DNA of 64,000 nucleotides, from the NCBI RefSeq assembly GCF_012935325.2, contig NZ_JABBYG020000002.1, positions 310,001 to 374,000 of the forward strand, given 5' to 3'. Position numbers and translations under genes: made by a program. This DNA is from Paenibacillus sp. PL91. Lineage in GTDB: Bacteria > Bacillota > Bacilli > Paenibacillales > Paenibacillaceae. The notes beneath the pieces were generated by a model. The model did no database searches. It saw nothing but the letters and a program-made list of their open reading frames with translations, and was not told the DNA's origin. Below, piece after piece: positions 7,058-15,533 of the stretch (position 1 is the first letter of the stretch; each line of letters starts with the position of its first letter).

Positions 7058-7083
7058 GAGGCTCCATTTATTGGGGCCTCTTT
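7058..7083 (+). terminator. terminator of the 84-aa gene
   Basis: GAGGCTCC pairs with GGGGCCTC (one T.G), seven-base loop, short T-run. Confidence 0.65.
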
Positions 7084-7160
7084 CCTTGCGTAGCGTGGTG
7101 TTTACCTGATCAATTTGTCTAGGAAGGTGACAAACACCCAATCAGAACGCTGCGTCCACG

Positions 7161-7169
7161 CATAACCTA
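7161..7169 (+). promoter_or_regulatory. sigma-K-like -10 box, yjcZ copy 3
   Basis: CATAACCTA (CATANNNTA). The upstream stretch TGACAAACACCCAATCA matches that of copy 1 (TGACAAACATCCAATCA), and CCACGCATAAC is identical in both. Confidence 0.5.
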
Positions 7170-7204
7170 CAATGTACTCAACACATGAGGAGGTGCAATG
7201 AAAA

Positions 7205-7312
7205 ATGTCCGGTCATGTTGGCGGTGCTTTCACAAACACTGGTACAATCCTGGTCCTTTTCATTTTATTGGTCATTATCGCGTGTAGCTGCGGTGTCTTC
7301 GGCGGTTACTAA
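7205..7312 (+). CDS. YjcZ-type tiny membrane protein, copy 3 (35 aa)
   Basis: MSGHVGGAFTNTG head, helix TILVLFILLVIIACSC and tail GVFGGY. Closest to copy 2 in protein but to copy 1 in upstream DNA, so the promoter regions and genes may have been exchanged or converted between copies. GAGGAGG precedes the start by about ten bases. Terminator downstream. Confidence 0.85.
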   Translation: MSGHVGGAFTNTGTILVLFILLVIIACSCGVFGGY

Positions 7313-7386
7313 GGGATAATGGAATACCCTCTCCAATGTCATGTCCCAATCACGAGAATGTTTTATTTTATTCAAAATAGTTGTTC

Positions 7387-7411
7387 AAAAGGCCCATATA
7401 AAGGGCCTTTT
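7387..7411 (+). terminator. terminator of yjcZ copy 3
   Basis: AAAAGGCCC and GGGCCTTTT around ATATAAA. Confidence 0.85.
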
Positions 7412-7522
7412 GTGTTATTATTCCCTCTATAAATGTGCTGCACGGAGAAACAAGCTCCTCCCTAAACGCCGCAAGATGTAGTATGATGTTTTCAATCCAT
7501 TAACGAGAAACGGAGTCCCTCC

Positions 7523-8125
7523 ATGAAATCATTATTAACCGCATTGCTAGCATTGTCTCTTATCCTCTCAGGCTGCGGAGCTTTATCAGTCAAGCTGGAA
7601 ACAAACCGTGCTGCAACCGATTTAAATGTGGATACGACCATCGTATTACCGACCGACCGTTACCCAGAGACGATGGCTCATATTGCTGCAGCCATTCGTG
7701 CAGGCGCTTCAGCCATTTGCACAATCGATAGAAATGGAGCTGAAGCCAACCGTGAAGCGTCTTTAAGCGGCATTCCTACCAAAAAAGGCTTCGACCGGGA
7801 TGAATGGCCGATGGCCATGTGCAAAGAAGGCGGAGACGGCGCAAATATCGCATATGTTTCGCCAAAAGATAATCGCGGAGCGGGTTCGTGGATAGGAAAT
7901 CAGCTAGCGGATTTAAAGGATGGCACACGGGTATTATTTGTTATTGAAGGCCCGGCAGCTGCTGCAGCTCCAGAAGCAACGGAGCCGCCGCCGGTGAATG
8001 AAAAAACGGTATACTACGCCAATTGCACTGCCGCAAGAGAAGCGGGAGCCGCTCCGTTACATAAAGGCGAACCTGGCTTTAGCGACAAGCTCGACCGGGA
8101 TAAGGATGGTGTCGCCTGCAGCTAA
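7523..8125 (+). CDS. NucA/NucB-type DNase lipoprotein with C-terminal Excalibur motif
   Basis: 200 aa. Residues 1-18 are a lipoprotein signal with lipobox LSGC (Cys18), so it should be anchored outside the membrane. Residues 40-142 match the sporulation/biofilm DNase Nuc[62 protein letters not shown] short Ala/Pro linker leads to an Excalibur calcium-binding tail (163-200; [12 protein letters not shown] and [11 protein letters not shown]). Bacillus NucB is a secreted protein of about 140 aa that lacks both the lipid anchor and the tail, so this is an extended, surface-tethered form. GGAG lies upstream. It converges on the MFS gene. Confidence 0.9.
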   Translation: MKSLLTALLALSLILSGCGALSVKLETNRAATDLNVDTTIVLPTDRYPETMAHIAAAIRAGASAICTIDRNGAEANREASLSGIPTKKGFDRDEWPMAMCKEGGDGANIAYVSPKDNRGAGSWIGNQLADLKDGTRVLFVIEGPAAAAAPEATEPPPVNEKTVYYANCTAAREAGAAPLHKGEPGFSDKLDRDKDGVACS

Positions 8126-8139
8126 TCAAGCAAAACCTA

Positions 8140-9348
8140 TCACGTTGCCGATTGCTCTTTACTTGGCTTGATGACGAGCAGAGCCAGCACACTGCATAGG
8201 ATTGCGAATCCAGCAAATAAGTAGAATAACAAAGCTTCGTTTTGCAATAGCAAAGAAGCCACTGGAGGACCCACCGCCACACCTATAAAGCGTGCGCTGC
8301 TGTAGAGCGAGGTAATCGTTCCCCGTTCCTTCTTCTCGATTCCTTCCGTTATTAATGCGTCTAAACTAGGAAGCGCGAGACCGATCCCAGCGCCGCTGAC
8401 AAACATGAAGCACAGAAGAAAAATAATCCCTTTCGTATTCATCACTGCACAGAGAAGCATCATAATTGCTAAAATAGCCATACCTGTGACGATCAACCAC
8501 TTCATTCTCCCCTTGTTTTCACCAACGATTTTCCCAGTGATGAACGAAGCCAGGCAGATCGCGCTAAGTGGAATTGCAAGCAGCAATCCTTTCTTAATGC
8601 CATCTATTTGATTGCGATCCTCAAGGACCGATGACAAGTCATAGAGAAATCCGAACATGATGAACATGCCTATACCGCCAATTGCAAATATTGCATACAG
8701 CCAGCGGCCATTCTCAGCGAGTATCTGTTTAATCGATTGAAAAAAAAGCTTAAGATTGCCTCCCTCTTTCTGTCCTCGCTCCGGCTCTTTGACAAGAAAG
8801 ATGACTCCAATGATGGCAATCAAGGATATGAACGGAATGACGGCTAGAGGCAGAAACCATACGACAAGCGCAAGCGCTGCGCCTAACACAGGACTGAGTA
8901 CCTTTCCAAACGTGTTGGAGGTTTCAATCATACCCAGCCCGCTGCTTACTTCCTCCTCGCTCTCGAACATGTCCCCTACCAAAGGAAGGACGACCGGAAA
9001 TGCCCCAGCAGCGCCAACTCCTTGAATAAAACGGCCTGCCAAGATAACCGCATACGCATGAGAATCCATTAACCACGCGGCTAATCCAGCTACCAAGCCT
9101 CCAACCGCTGCAATGGAGAGTCCGGTCGTTATAATGATTTTTCGTCCATAGAGATCAGACAAATAACCCGCAACTGGAATACAGAGGATGGAGACAGCTG
9201 CATATACCGTAATGATTAAGCTCGACTGTACGGAGCTAATATGCAACTTTTTCTGCATCAACGGTAGGACTGGAATCAGCATTGAGTTAGCGAGCGTCAT
9301 AATTAAAGGAATGGATGCTAATGCAGCTAAGTCCCACTTTTGTTTCAC
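8140..9348 (-). CDS. MFS drug/siderophore exporter-type transporter
   Basis: 402 aa with about 12 transmembrane helices. It carries the DHA1-type motif A (GYLSDLYGRK, around residue 61) and an arginine-containing motif B (AGRFIQGVGAAGAFPVV, around residue 105). These place it with proton-driven multidrug antiporters of the YmfD/Blt kind. The substrate cannot be told from sequence. It is separated from yhfW by about 55 bases on the same strand, so the two may share a transcript. Confidence 0.85.
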   Translation of the reverse strand: MKQKWDLAALASIPLIMTLANSMLIPVLPLMQKKLHISSVQSSLIITVYAAVSILCIPVAGYLSDLYGRKIIITTGLSIAAVGGLVAGLAAWLMDSHAYAVILAGRFIQGVGAAGAFPVVLPLVGDMFESEEEVSSGLGMIETSNTFGKVLSPVLGAALALVVWFLPLAVIPFISLIAIIGVIFLVKEPERGQKEGGNLKLFFQSIKQILAENGRWLYAIFAIGGIGMFIMFGFLYDLSSVLEDRNQIDGIKKGLLLAIPLSAICLASFITGKIVGENKGRMKWLIVTGMAILAIMMLLCAVMNTKGIIFLLCFMFVSGAGIGLALPSLDALITEGIEKKERGTITSLYSSARFIGVAVGPPVASLLLQNEALLFYLFAGFAILCSVLALLVIKPSKEQSAT

Positions 9349-9403
9349 TACAGCTCTCCTCTCTCTATTCTGGCAGCTATAAATGGATTACTATGAATCG
9401 CAA

Positions 9404-10936
9404 TTAGAGGTGCAGGGTCTTCAACGGTTTCTCTGCTGGGCCTTCGACTACTTCGCCGCTTACTGAAAATCTCGAGCCATGGCATGGACAGTCCCATGTT
9501 CGATCCCCATTATTCCATTCCACTTCGCATCCCATATGAGTGCAAGTCGTATCCACAAGGAACAGCTTTCCTTCGGAATCCTTGTAAGCCCCTGCTCGTT
9601 TGCCATGAAGCTTAACGACACTGCCTTCATCCGGCGCCAAATCCTCTGGATGCTTGTGAACCATTTCAAGCTTGCCAGCTATGAGATGCTTAGCCACGTC
9701 AGCATTGTCGACAATAAGATTTTTGATGGTCCCAAGCCCGATCGAGCGCGATGGAGCATACAGCTCCTCGTACGCACTGTCCTTTTCCATAATTAAATCT
9801 CGAATGAGCAGAGCAGCCGCCGTACTATTGGTCATTCCCCATTTGCGAAAGCCGGTTGCTAAGTACACATTTGGCGAAGAAGCCGTTATTCGGCCGATGT
9901 ATGGTATTTTATCTCCAGTGACAAGGTCCTGAGCAGACCATCGATACGCAATTTCCTTCATCTGAAAATGTGTCTCCGCAAATTTACGAAGCTCTTCGTA
10001 GTGATTGATCGTGCAAATCCCTTGCCCCGTCTTGTGGCTCTGGCCCCCTATAAGCAGCAATTTGCCGTGCTTCGCCGTTTCAGCATAACGAATAGATCGC
10101 TTCGGGTCCTCAGCACTTAAATACATGCCTTCCGGACATTTATTCTCAACATGGACTCCAAGCACGTATGAGCGGTCCGCATGCATTCTTGCAAAATAAA
10201 AGCCCAGCCCGTCATAAAACGGAAAGTGTGTGCAGGATACGACATGCTTGCATGCAATGCGATGGCCTTTGCTCGTAATAACCTCAGGATGGGAACCCGG
10301 CTCGACATCTACGGCTGTTGTGTTTTCATAGATCTTTCCACCCGCTTCTACAAACTTAAGCGTTAATGCAGATAAATATTGCAGCGGATGGAACTGTGCT
10401 TGATTATGCATAATGACAGCTGCTTTTGCAGGTATTTGCAGCGGCGTTTGTTCCACATAGGCTCCCGGTATTCCTAAAGAGGCGTAAGCGGACATTTCCT
10501 GCTCCAGCTTATTTATGTAATCATCCGAATTCGTATAGACATACGCGTCCTGCACCGAAAATCCACAATCGATTTTGTTTTGCTCAATCGTTTGCTTCAT
10601 GAACTGAAGGGCATCATGATTAGCCTTGTAGTATAGCGAGGCCTTCTCTTCCCCTTCTTGATGAATCAGCTCATCATAAATCAAATCATGCTGCGCCGTT
10701 ATTTTGGCCGTCGTATGTGCCGTTGTACCGTTTAGAAGCCGCCCTGCTTCGATTAGCACGACGCTTAGCCCTTCCTTAGCGAGCAAATATGCTGTTGTAA
10801 TGCCGGAGATACCCCCTCCGACAACAGCAACATCAGCTTCGATGCTTTGCTCAAGCGTTGGATAAGATGTAAGCCCGGGCGAAGATTCGACCCAATAAGA
10901 CTCTGGGAATTTGGGGATATGGTCCTTTTTTGACAT
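9404..10936 (-). CDS. FAD-dependent oxidoreductase with C-terminal Rieske [2Fe-2S] domain (YhfW-like)
   Basis: 510 aa, the same size and build as Bacillus YhfW. A DAO-type FAD domain starts with VAVVGGGISGITTAY (residues 37-51); the C-terminal Rieske cluster is ligated by CTHMGC (465-470) and CPCHGS (483-488). The substrate is unknown. No twin-arginine signal, so cytoplasmic. GGAGGAGAT lies upstream of the ATG. It is divergent from the MBL-fold gene across about 160 bases. Confidence 0.92.
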   Translation of the reverse strand: MSKKDHIPKFPESYWVESSPGLTSYPTLEQSIEADVAVVGGGISGITTAYLLAKEGLSVVLIEAGRLLNGTTAHTTAKITAQHDLIYDELIHQEGEEKASLYYKANHDALQFMKQTIEQNKIDCGFSVQDAYVYTNSDDYINKLEQEMSAYASLGIPGAYVEQTPLQIPAKAAVIMHNQAQFHPLQYLSALTLKFVEAGGKIYENTTAVDVEPGSHPEVITSKGHRIACKHVVSCTHFPFYDGLGFYFARMHADRSYVLGVHVENKCPEGMYLSAEDPKRSIRYAETAKHGKLLLIGGQSHKTGQGICTINHYEELRKFAETHFQMKEIAYRWSAQDLVTGDKIPYIGRITASSPNVYLATGFRKWGMTNSTAAALLIRDLIMEKDSAYEELYAPSRSIGLGTIKNLIVDNADVAKHLIAGKLEMVHKHPEDLAPDEGSVVKLHGKRAGAYKDSEGKLFLVDTTCTHMGCEVEWNNGDRTWDCPCHGSRFSVSGEVVEGPAEKPLKTLHL

Positions 10937-11121
10937 TTCTGATCTCCTCCTAGTAAATATAGCATCTTAATTTGTGCCATTTGATTACATTTCATTCTGT
11001 GTGAATCCGATCCCGCGATACATTCGGAAAATTTTCAAGTCTTACTGCGGTTTCAAGCAGAATAAGCGCCTGACTTTAGGACAGTTTATAAAGGAGAATG
11101 ATGACAAAGGAGGCGCTTTGC

Positions 11122-11955
11122 TTGGAGAGCTCATTCGAGCAATCTTTTATGCCGATTACCACTTTTGCTAGTGGAGAGGGTCTTGCTTATCGACCTGATA
11201 TTTATTGCTACCCGATCCAAATCGTAAACGTTTGTTTTATTGGCGATCCGAATAACAAACAGGATGGCTGGGTTCTCGTTGATGCCGGCATGCCAAGATC
11301 GGCGAAAAAGATCATTAAAGAGGCTGAGGAACGTTTCGATTGTGCGCCTAAATCCATTATTTTGACGCATGGACATTTTGATCATGTTGGTGCCATCATA
11401 GAACTGATTGAGCACTGGAATGTTCCCGTATATGCCCATAAGCTCGAGCTTCCCTATTTGACCGGAGAGTCTGACTATCCTCCTGCCGATCCCTCGGTTC
11501 ATGGCGGACTCATCTCTGAGATGTCCTCCTTCTTTCCCCATGACGGCATTAATCTTGACGATCGCGTAAAGGCGCTTCCAGAGAAAGGCGTGGTCCCTGG
11601 TCTCCCGGATTGGAAGTACATTCATACCCCAGGTCATACGCCAGGCCATATCTCGCTGTATCGCGAGGAGGACGGCACATTAATTGCCGGCGATGCTTTT
11701 GTGACGGTTAAGCAGGAATCGCTTTATAAAGTGATGACGCAGGAGCAGGAAATTAGCGGCCCGCCAAAATATTTTACAACGGACTGGGCATCCGCTGAGA
11801 AATCCGTGAAGAAGCTGGCTGATCTCGATCCTTATTTGGCTATTACAGGGCATGGTGAACCGATGTTTGGCGAGACGTTGAAGGGCAATTTAACGCTGCT
11901 TACGAAGAAATTCAAAGAAATTGCTGTGCCGGAGCAAGGACGTTTTGTCCAGTAG
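11122..11955 (+). CDS. MBL-fold metallo-hydrolase
   Basis: Metallo-beta-lactamase fold with a complete dinuclear metal site: THGHFDHVG (about residues 82-90), HTPGHTPGH, GDAF and the final GHGEPM. Likely a general hydrolase or glyoxalase-II-like enzyme; the substrate is unknown. Two starts compete: ATG at 11098/11101 behind AAAGGAG (only 1-4 bases away) and TTG at 11122 behind AAAGGAGG at eight bases, which I prefer. A strong terminator follows. Confidence 0.85.
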   Translation: MESSFEQSFMPITTFASGEGLAYRPDIYCYPIQIVNVCFIGDPNNKQDGWVLVDAGMPRSAKKIIKEAEERFDCAPKSIILTHGHFDHVGAIIELIEHWNVPVYAHKLELPYLTGESDYPPADPSVHGGLISEMSSFFPHDGINLDDRVKALPEKGVVPGLPDWKYIHTPGHTPGHISLYREEDGTLIAGDAFVTVKQESLYKVMTQEQEISGPPKYFTTDWASAEKSVKKLADLDPYLAITGHGEPMFGETLKGNLTLLTKKFKEIAVPEQGRFVQ

Positions 11956-11970
11956 TGCCGGCATTCATCA

Positions 11971-12003
11971 CATAGAGCCCCTGCCTAAGGCAGGGGCTCT
12001 ATG
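11971..12003 (+). terminator. strong terminator hairpin
   Basis: 15-bp perfect stem (CATAGAGCCCCTGCC and its complement) around TAA, with TTT after it. It may also end the convergent WGxxGxxG gene. Confidence 0.8.
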
Positions 12004-12060
12004 TTTAAGCTCTAGGTTCCTTGCAGCAAGCCGCTGCTTTCAGCTTTCAAGAAACAAAAA

Positions 12061-12354
12061 TCAAGTACGCTCCCGGTCACGGCCTTTTAAACCGATCAAG
12101 CCTAACAGACCGAGTAATCCGAGCCAGCTCCAATCCATATCATCATCGGCTGCGGTTGTACGATACTGGTTTGCATTCATGTTGTCATCCACATCGAGTG
12201 CTCTTGCCGTGTTATTAACACCTCGCTCGACATCCGTACGCAGTTCTGTAGCAGGCCCAGCATTGCCAGACTTCGCGTTATCTCCAAAAGCGGGTACAGC
12301 CATTACGAATGTTAAGCAAACAACCACACTGAAAATCGTCCAAAACTTCTTCAT
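12061..12354 (-). CDS. secreted WGxxGxxG-type protein, 97 aa
   Basis: N-terminal signal peptide (residues 1-24, cleavage likely after VPAFG). A low-complexity Asn/Asp-rich middle follows (residues 25-70). The C-terminus is a tripartite sorting-like tail: DMDWSWLGLLGLLGLIGL, then a basic cluster (KGRDRERT). This matches the WGxxGxxG proteins of Gram-positives, whose tail resembles other envelope-sorting signals. The processing enzyme is not known to me and no sortase-like neighbour is present. No ribosome site is strong (AAAGGGGACGAGTAC before ATG). Confidence 0.75.
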   Translation of the reverse strand: MKKFWTIFSVVVCLTFVMAVPAFGDNAKSGNAGPATELRTDVERGVNNTARALDVDDNMNANQYRTTAADDDMDWSWLGLLGLLGLIGLKGRDRERT

Positions 12355-12584
12355 GTACTCGTCCCCTTTGCCTATTAGTTTCGTGCATTTTATTTTGTCT
12401 CAAGCTCAAATAATCTATACGAGCGCTTATAATCATTTACATACCTGTTCCGTAAAAATTCCATAATTTGAATACCTAATCGAAAAAATGAGTACTTTTA
12501 TGAAAAAGTTTACAACGCTATTCTTTTGAAGGGGATGATGATTGATAGGTAGACAAGGAGATGATCAGACGTTTCGACTTATTT

Positions 12585-12599
12585 TTGAAAGCGTTTCCT
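12585..12599 (+). promoter_or_regulatory. cre site (CcpA) before the glucanase
   Basis: TTGAAAGCGTTTCCT fits the WTGNAANCGNWNNCW consensus at every fixed position. It lies about 57 bases before the GH5 start, a position suited to carbon catabolite repression of an extracellular glucanase. Confidence 0.6.
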
Positions 12600-12655
12600 A
12601 ATAGGCTTGGCCATTTAGCCCACGATTCGCAATGAACAAAAAATGAGGAGGCGTG

Positions 12656-14305
12656 ATGATTTTGAAAAAAGGGTTGCTTGTTATGCTTTGCAGTACGCTA
12701 TTGCTGGGATTGTTTTCGATAATGAGGCCTGCTGTCGCCAATGCCGCATTTGGATCGGGAGATTTTCTGAAGACTAGCGGTACCGTGCTTAAAAATAACT
12801 GGGGAGCCGGTTCTGTAATCAATCTGCGGGGAACGAATCTCGGCGGATGGCTGCTGCAGGAGGATTGGATGACGCCAGCGGGTGCGGTCGATGAATATAC
12901 GATTCGTCGCACACTCATTAACCGCTTTGGTGAAGCGGACGCTCAAACGTTAATTAACGGCTATCAGGATGCCTGGATTCAAGCAAGTGACCTCGATAAT
13001 ATAAAAAATATGGGTATGAATGTTGTGCGCGTTCCTCTCTATTGGGAGGATTTTATGTACACGAACGGAACGATGAAGCCGGATTCCATTACATTCCGCA
13101 AGCTTGACTGGCTGATTACGCAGGCTGGAAACCGCAATCTATACGTCGTATTAGATCTTCACGGAGCCCCTGGTGCGGCATGCCCATGGCATTCCTGCGG
13201 CCAAGAAAATGCTAACCAAATGTGGACAAATGCCACGTATCAAAATTGGACCGTTCAAATTTGGGAGCGGCTTGCGACCCGTTACAATAACAACCCAACT
13301 GTCGCTGCGTATGATCTGCTTAATGAGCCCCTCGTCACGATGGGGTCGGGCGAGAACGCAGCTCAAATTAAACAAAAGATGGACTTCTTCAACAGGCTGT
13401 ACCAAGCCGTTCGCGCAAAGGACCCCAATCATATCATCATCATTGCCGCCTTCTTCGACTGGTTCGCAGCCTCCCCTCCTTCTGCTTACGGATGGAGCAA
13501 TGTGATGTATCAAACCCACCATTATCAATTCGCCGATTATAACGACTGGAACCTAACCAACTCCGAAATCGATAGATGGCTCAAAGATATGGCGCTTTAC
13601 CAAAAAAACTGGAACGTTCCTGTCTATGCGGGAGAATTCTCTTTTGGCCAAAATGATTTGTATGAAAAATGGCTGAACGGCTTAAACGGCCTAAACGCCT
13701 CCTGGACGAATTGGAGCTACAAGGTCAAAGGCGGAGGCAACTGGGGCTGTTACATCAATAACAACAACCCTGCTCCCAATCTAAATAGTGACAGCGCAGC
13801 AACCATTGCATCCAAATGGAATCAGTTCACGACCGCCAATTTCACCTCGAATACCGTCTTTCAAAATTTAGTAAAAAAATATACAGGTGCCGCTCCTGTT
13901 GCGGCGACATGGTCAAGCCTCAAAGCGAATGCAAACAGCATGTTTGTCAGCGCAGATAACGCAGGCGTTAATCCGTTGATTGCCAATCGGACGACGGCGG
14001 GGGATTGGGAACGGTTTAAAGTCATCAACAACGCAGACGGCACGATTTCCCTGCTATCACTCACCAACATCAAATATGTCCAAGCCGATCTAAACAATGG
14101 CGGCCGACTGATCGCGAGCGCCTCATTCATTGGGACATGGGAGAAGTTTTATAGGCAGGATTTAGGCAACGGGCTGGTTGCGCTTAAATCGGCGGCCAAC
14201 AATCTATTTGTTTGTGCCGATTTGAATAACGGCAACGTTCTGTATGCTAACCGCTCTGCGGTCGGTGGTGCTTGGGAACAATTTATTATCGCTTCTACTC
14301 CATAA
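12656..14305 (+). CDS. GH5 beta-1,3-glucanase-type glycosidase with C-terminal fascin-like trefoil
   Basis: 549 aa secreted enzyme. Signal peptide 1-30 (cleaves near VANA). The GH5 barrel has LRGTNLGGWLLQEDWM near its start, the acid/base glutamate in LLNEP (about residue 224), a HHYQF motif, and the nucleophile glutamate in PVYAGEFS (about residue 326). The pattern is closest to exo-beta-1,3-glucanases of fungal type. Residues about 415-549 form a fascin-like beta-trefoil built from three SLKANANSMFV-like repeats, probably carbohydrate-binding. GAGGAGG lies before the start; ATG 12656 is chosen, though TTG 12662 (spacing ten) is possible. Confidence 0.9.
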   Translation: MILKKGLLVMLCSTLLLGLFSIMRPAVANAAFGSGDFLKTSGTVLKNNWGAGSVINLRGTNLGGWLLQEDWMTPAGAVDEYTIRRTLINRFGEADAQTLINGYQDAWIQASDLDNIKNMGMNVVRVPLYWEDFMYTNGTMKPDSITFRKLDWLITQAGNRNLYVVLDLHGAPGAACPWHSCGQENANQMWTNATYQNWTVQIWERLATRYNNNPTVAAYDLLNEPLVTMGSGENAAQIKQKMDFFNRLYQAVRAKDPNHIIIIAAFFDWFAASPPSAYGWSNVMYQTHHYQFADYNDWNLTNSEIDRWLKDMALYQKNWNVPVYAGEFSFGQNDLYEKWLNGLNGLNASWTNWSYKVKGGGNWGCYINNNNPAPNLNSDSAATIASKWNQFTTANFTSNTVFQNLVKKYTGAAPVAATWSSLKANANSMFVSADNAGVNPLIANRTTAGDWERFKVINNADGTISLLSLTNIKYVQADLNNGGRLIASASFIGTWEKFYRQDLGNGLVALKSAANNLFVCADLNNGNVLYANRSAVGGAWEQFIIASTP

Positions 14306-14434
14306 GATTTAAAAAATGGTTTACCTTCCTGAGCTTTCAACAAACCGACAAACATTTTTAATCTTGAGTTAAGGTTCACTTTTTATAATAAAAGACATCA
14401 ACCCCACTGTTGATATATATAGTTCTAGGACACC

Positions 14435-14462
14435 GGCCCACAGCGATGTGGGCCATTTTTTT
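14435..14462 (+). terminator. intrinsic terminator
   Basis: GGCCCACA, GCGA loop, TGTGGGCC, A, seven T. It is 130 bases after the glucanase, so it may end that transcript or a short RNA between them. Confidence 0.85.
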
Positions 14463-14599
14463 GTCCTCATCCCTCCTGCAGCACATTATTTGGAACCAGA
14501 CAACCCATAAAAACGTTATAACCGAATATACTTTCTGGTAGTGGCTGCTTACGAAGAGGGGTTTGCTATGCAAAACCCAAGCATAGGAGGCGATTGACA

Positions 14600-14758
14600 A
14601 TGGAAACATTCGGCAGAGGCTGTCTGTACATTATTATTGGTGTCATTATCGTGATGGCGCTCGCTTTTATCGTTGGAGGTACGATTACTATTCCATGGTA
14701 CATTCTCATTCCCCTTATCATACTTGCCTTCTGGGCTGCTTCCAAGAAAGGCAAATAA
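14600..14758 (+). CDS. small two-helix membrane protein, 52 aa
   Basis: METFGRGCLYIIIGVIIVMA start: one membrane helix at about residues 9-27, a short turn (GGTITIP), a second helix at 33-47 and the basic end SKKGK. TAGGAGG ten bases before the ATG gives a strong ribosome site. A 17-bp hairpin follows immediately. Not recognised as a named family. It is likely monocistronic. Confidence 0.75.
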   Translation: METFGRGCLYIIIGVIIVMALAFIVGGTITIPWYILIPLIILAFWAASKKGK

Positions 14759-14778
14759 GCAGCGTTTTGTAAGAAACG

Positions 14779-14827
14779 CAATGAAACCGGCATTCCAGCG
14801 GCTCGCGGCCGAATGCCGGTTTCATTG
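14779..14827 (+). terminator. 17-bp perfect hairpin after the 52-aa gene
   Basis: CAATGAAACCGGCATTC and its exact complement around a 15-base GC-rich loop. No T-run, so it may stabilise the mRNA or terminate weakly. Confidence 0.5.
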
Positions 14828-14874
14828 GGCTCAGCACTTATGAATAACCTAAACCTTAATGAGGAGGATCTCCT

Positions 14875-15453
14875 TTGATCATTCAAAATGAAGAAGACAT
14901 TATAAGGCTCGTACGTGAAGATAAGTGGATGATGGACGTATTGAGCGCCGCTAAAACGCTGCAATTGCCGGATTGGTGGGTCTGCGCAGGCTTTATCCGT
15001 TCAAAAATTTGGGACATGCTTCACGGCTTTCCAGATCGGACAGGCACACCTGACGTGGATGTTATTTATTACGATGCCGGCAATCTGGAGGAAGCCGAGG
15101 AGAAAAAGCTGGAGGAGAAGCTTAAGAAGCTGAATCCGAGCATCCCTTGGTCTGTCAAAAATGAGGCAAGAATGCATCTCATCGATCAGTCGCCTCCTTA
15201 CTCCTCGTCAGTTGATGCTATTTCCAAGTTTCCGGAGACGGCTACCGCGCTTGGCCTCACGCTAGATCGTGATCATCATGTTGTGCTTGCTGCCCCATGC
15301 GGAATAGACGATGTCATCGAAATGCGAGTCAAGCCTACTCCTTTTTTTGCAAGCTCGAAGGAGAAAATGAAGCATTACGAGTCACGTATCGCGAATAAAA
15401 ATTGGCAAAAGACATGGCCAAAGGTAACGATTGCCGAACCGGATCGAATTTAA
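14875..15453 (+). CDS. nucleotidyltransferase family protein (DUF925/COG3575 type)
   Basis: 192 aa. Typical family landmarks: WWVCAGFIRSKIWD (residues about 34-47), TPDVDVIYYD (metal-binding acidic pair, about 59-68), and the C-terminal IANKNWQKTWPKV. These proteins have a nucleotidyltransferase-like fold; the substrate is unknown. TTG start behind GAGGAGG at seven bases. Stands alone between two hairpins. Confidence 0.88.
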   Translation: MIIQNEEDIIRLVREDKWMMDVLSAAKTLQLPDWWVCAGFIRSKIWDMLHGFPDRTGTPDVDVIYYDAGNLEEAEEKKLEEKLKKLNPSIPWSVKNEARMHLIDQSPPYSSSVDAISKFPETATALGLTLDRDHHVVLAAPCGIDDVIEMRVKPTPFFASSKEKMKHYESRIANKNWQKTWPKVTIAEPDRI

Positions 15454-15482
15454 CTGCTTCGAATAGACTATGCACAAAAAAA

Positions 15483-15504
15483 AGCTTACGGCTGCCCGTA
15501 AGCT
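15483..15504. terminator. bidirectional terminator
   Basis: AGCTTACGG, CTGC, CCGTAAGCT. Read on the minus strand it is followed by eight T and ends the glucosaminidase gene. On the plus strand the tail is weaker. Confidence 0.85.
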
Positions 15505-15533
15505 CTATTTGTCCTTTGATCATTTGACTCAAT

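Noticed and set aside
6012-7312. Reading the three YjcZ genes as holins or toxin peptides of type I systems
   Set aside because: Spacing, sigma-K-like boxes and the known family pattern favour spore proteins; no antisense RNA gene was seen.
11131-11649. 172 aa ORF opposite the MBL-fold gene
   Set aside because: Shadow of a recognised enzyme with complete metal motifs.
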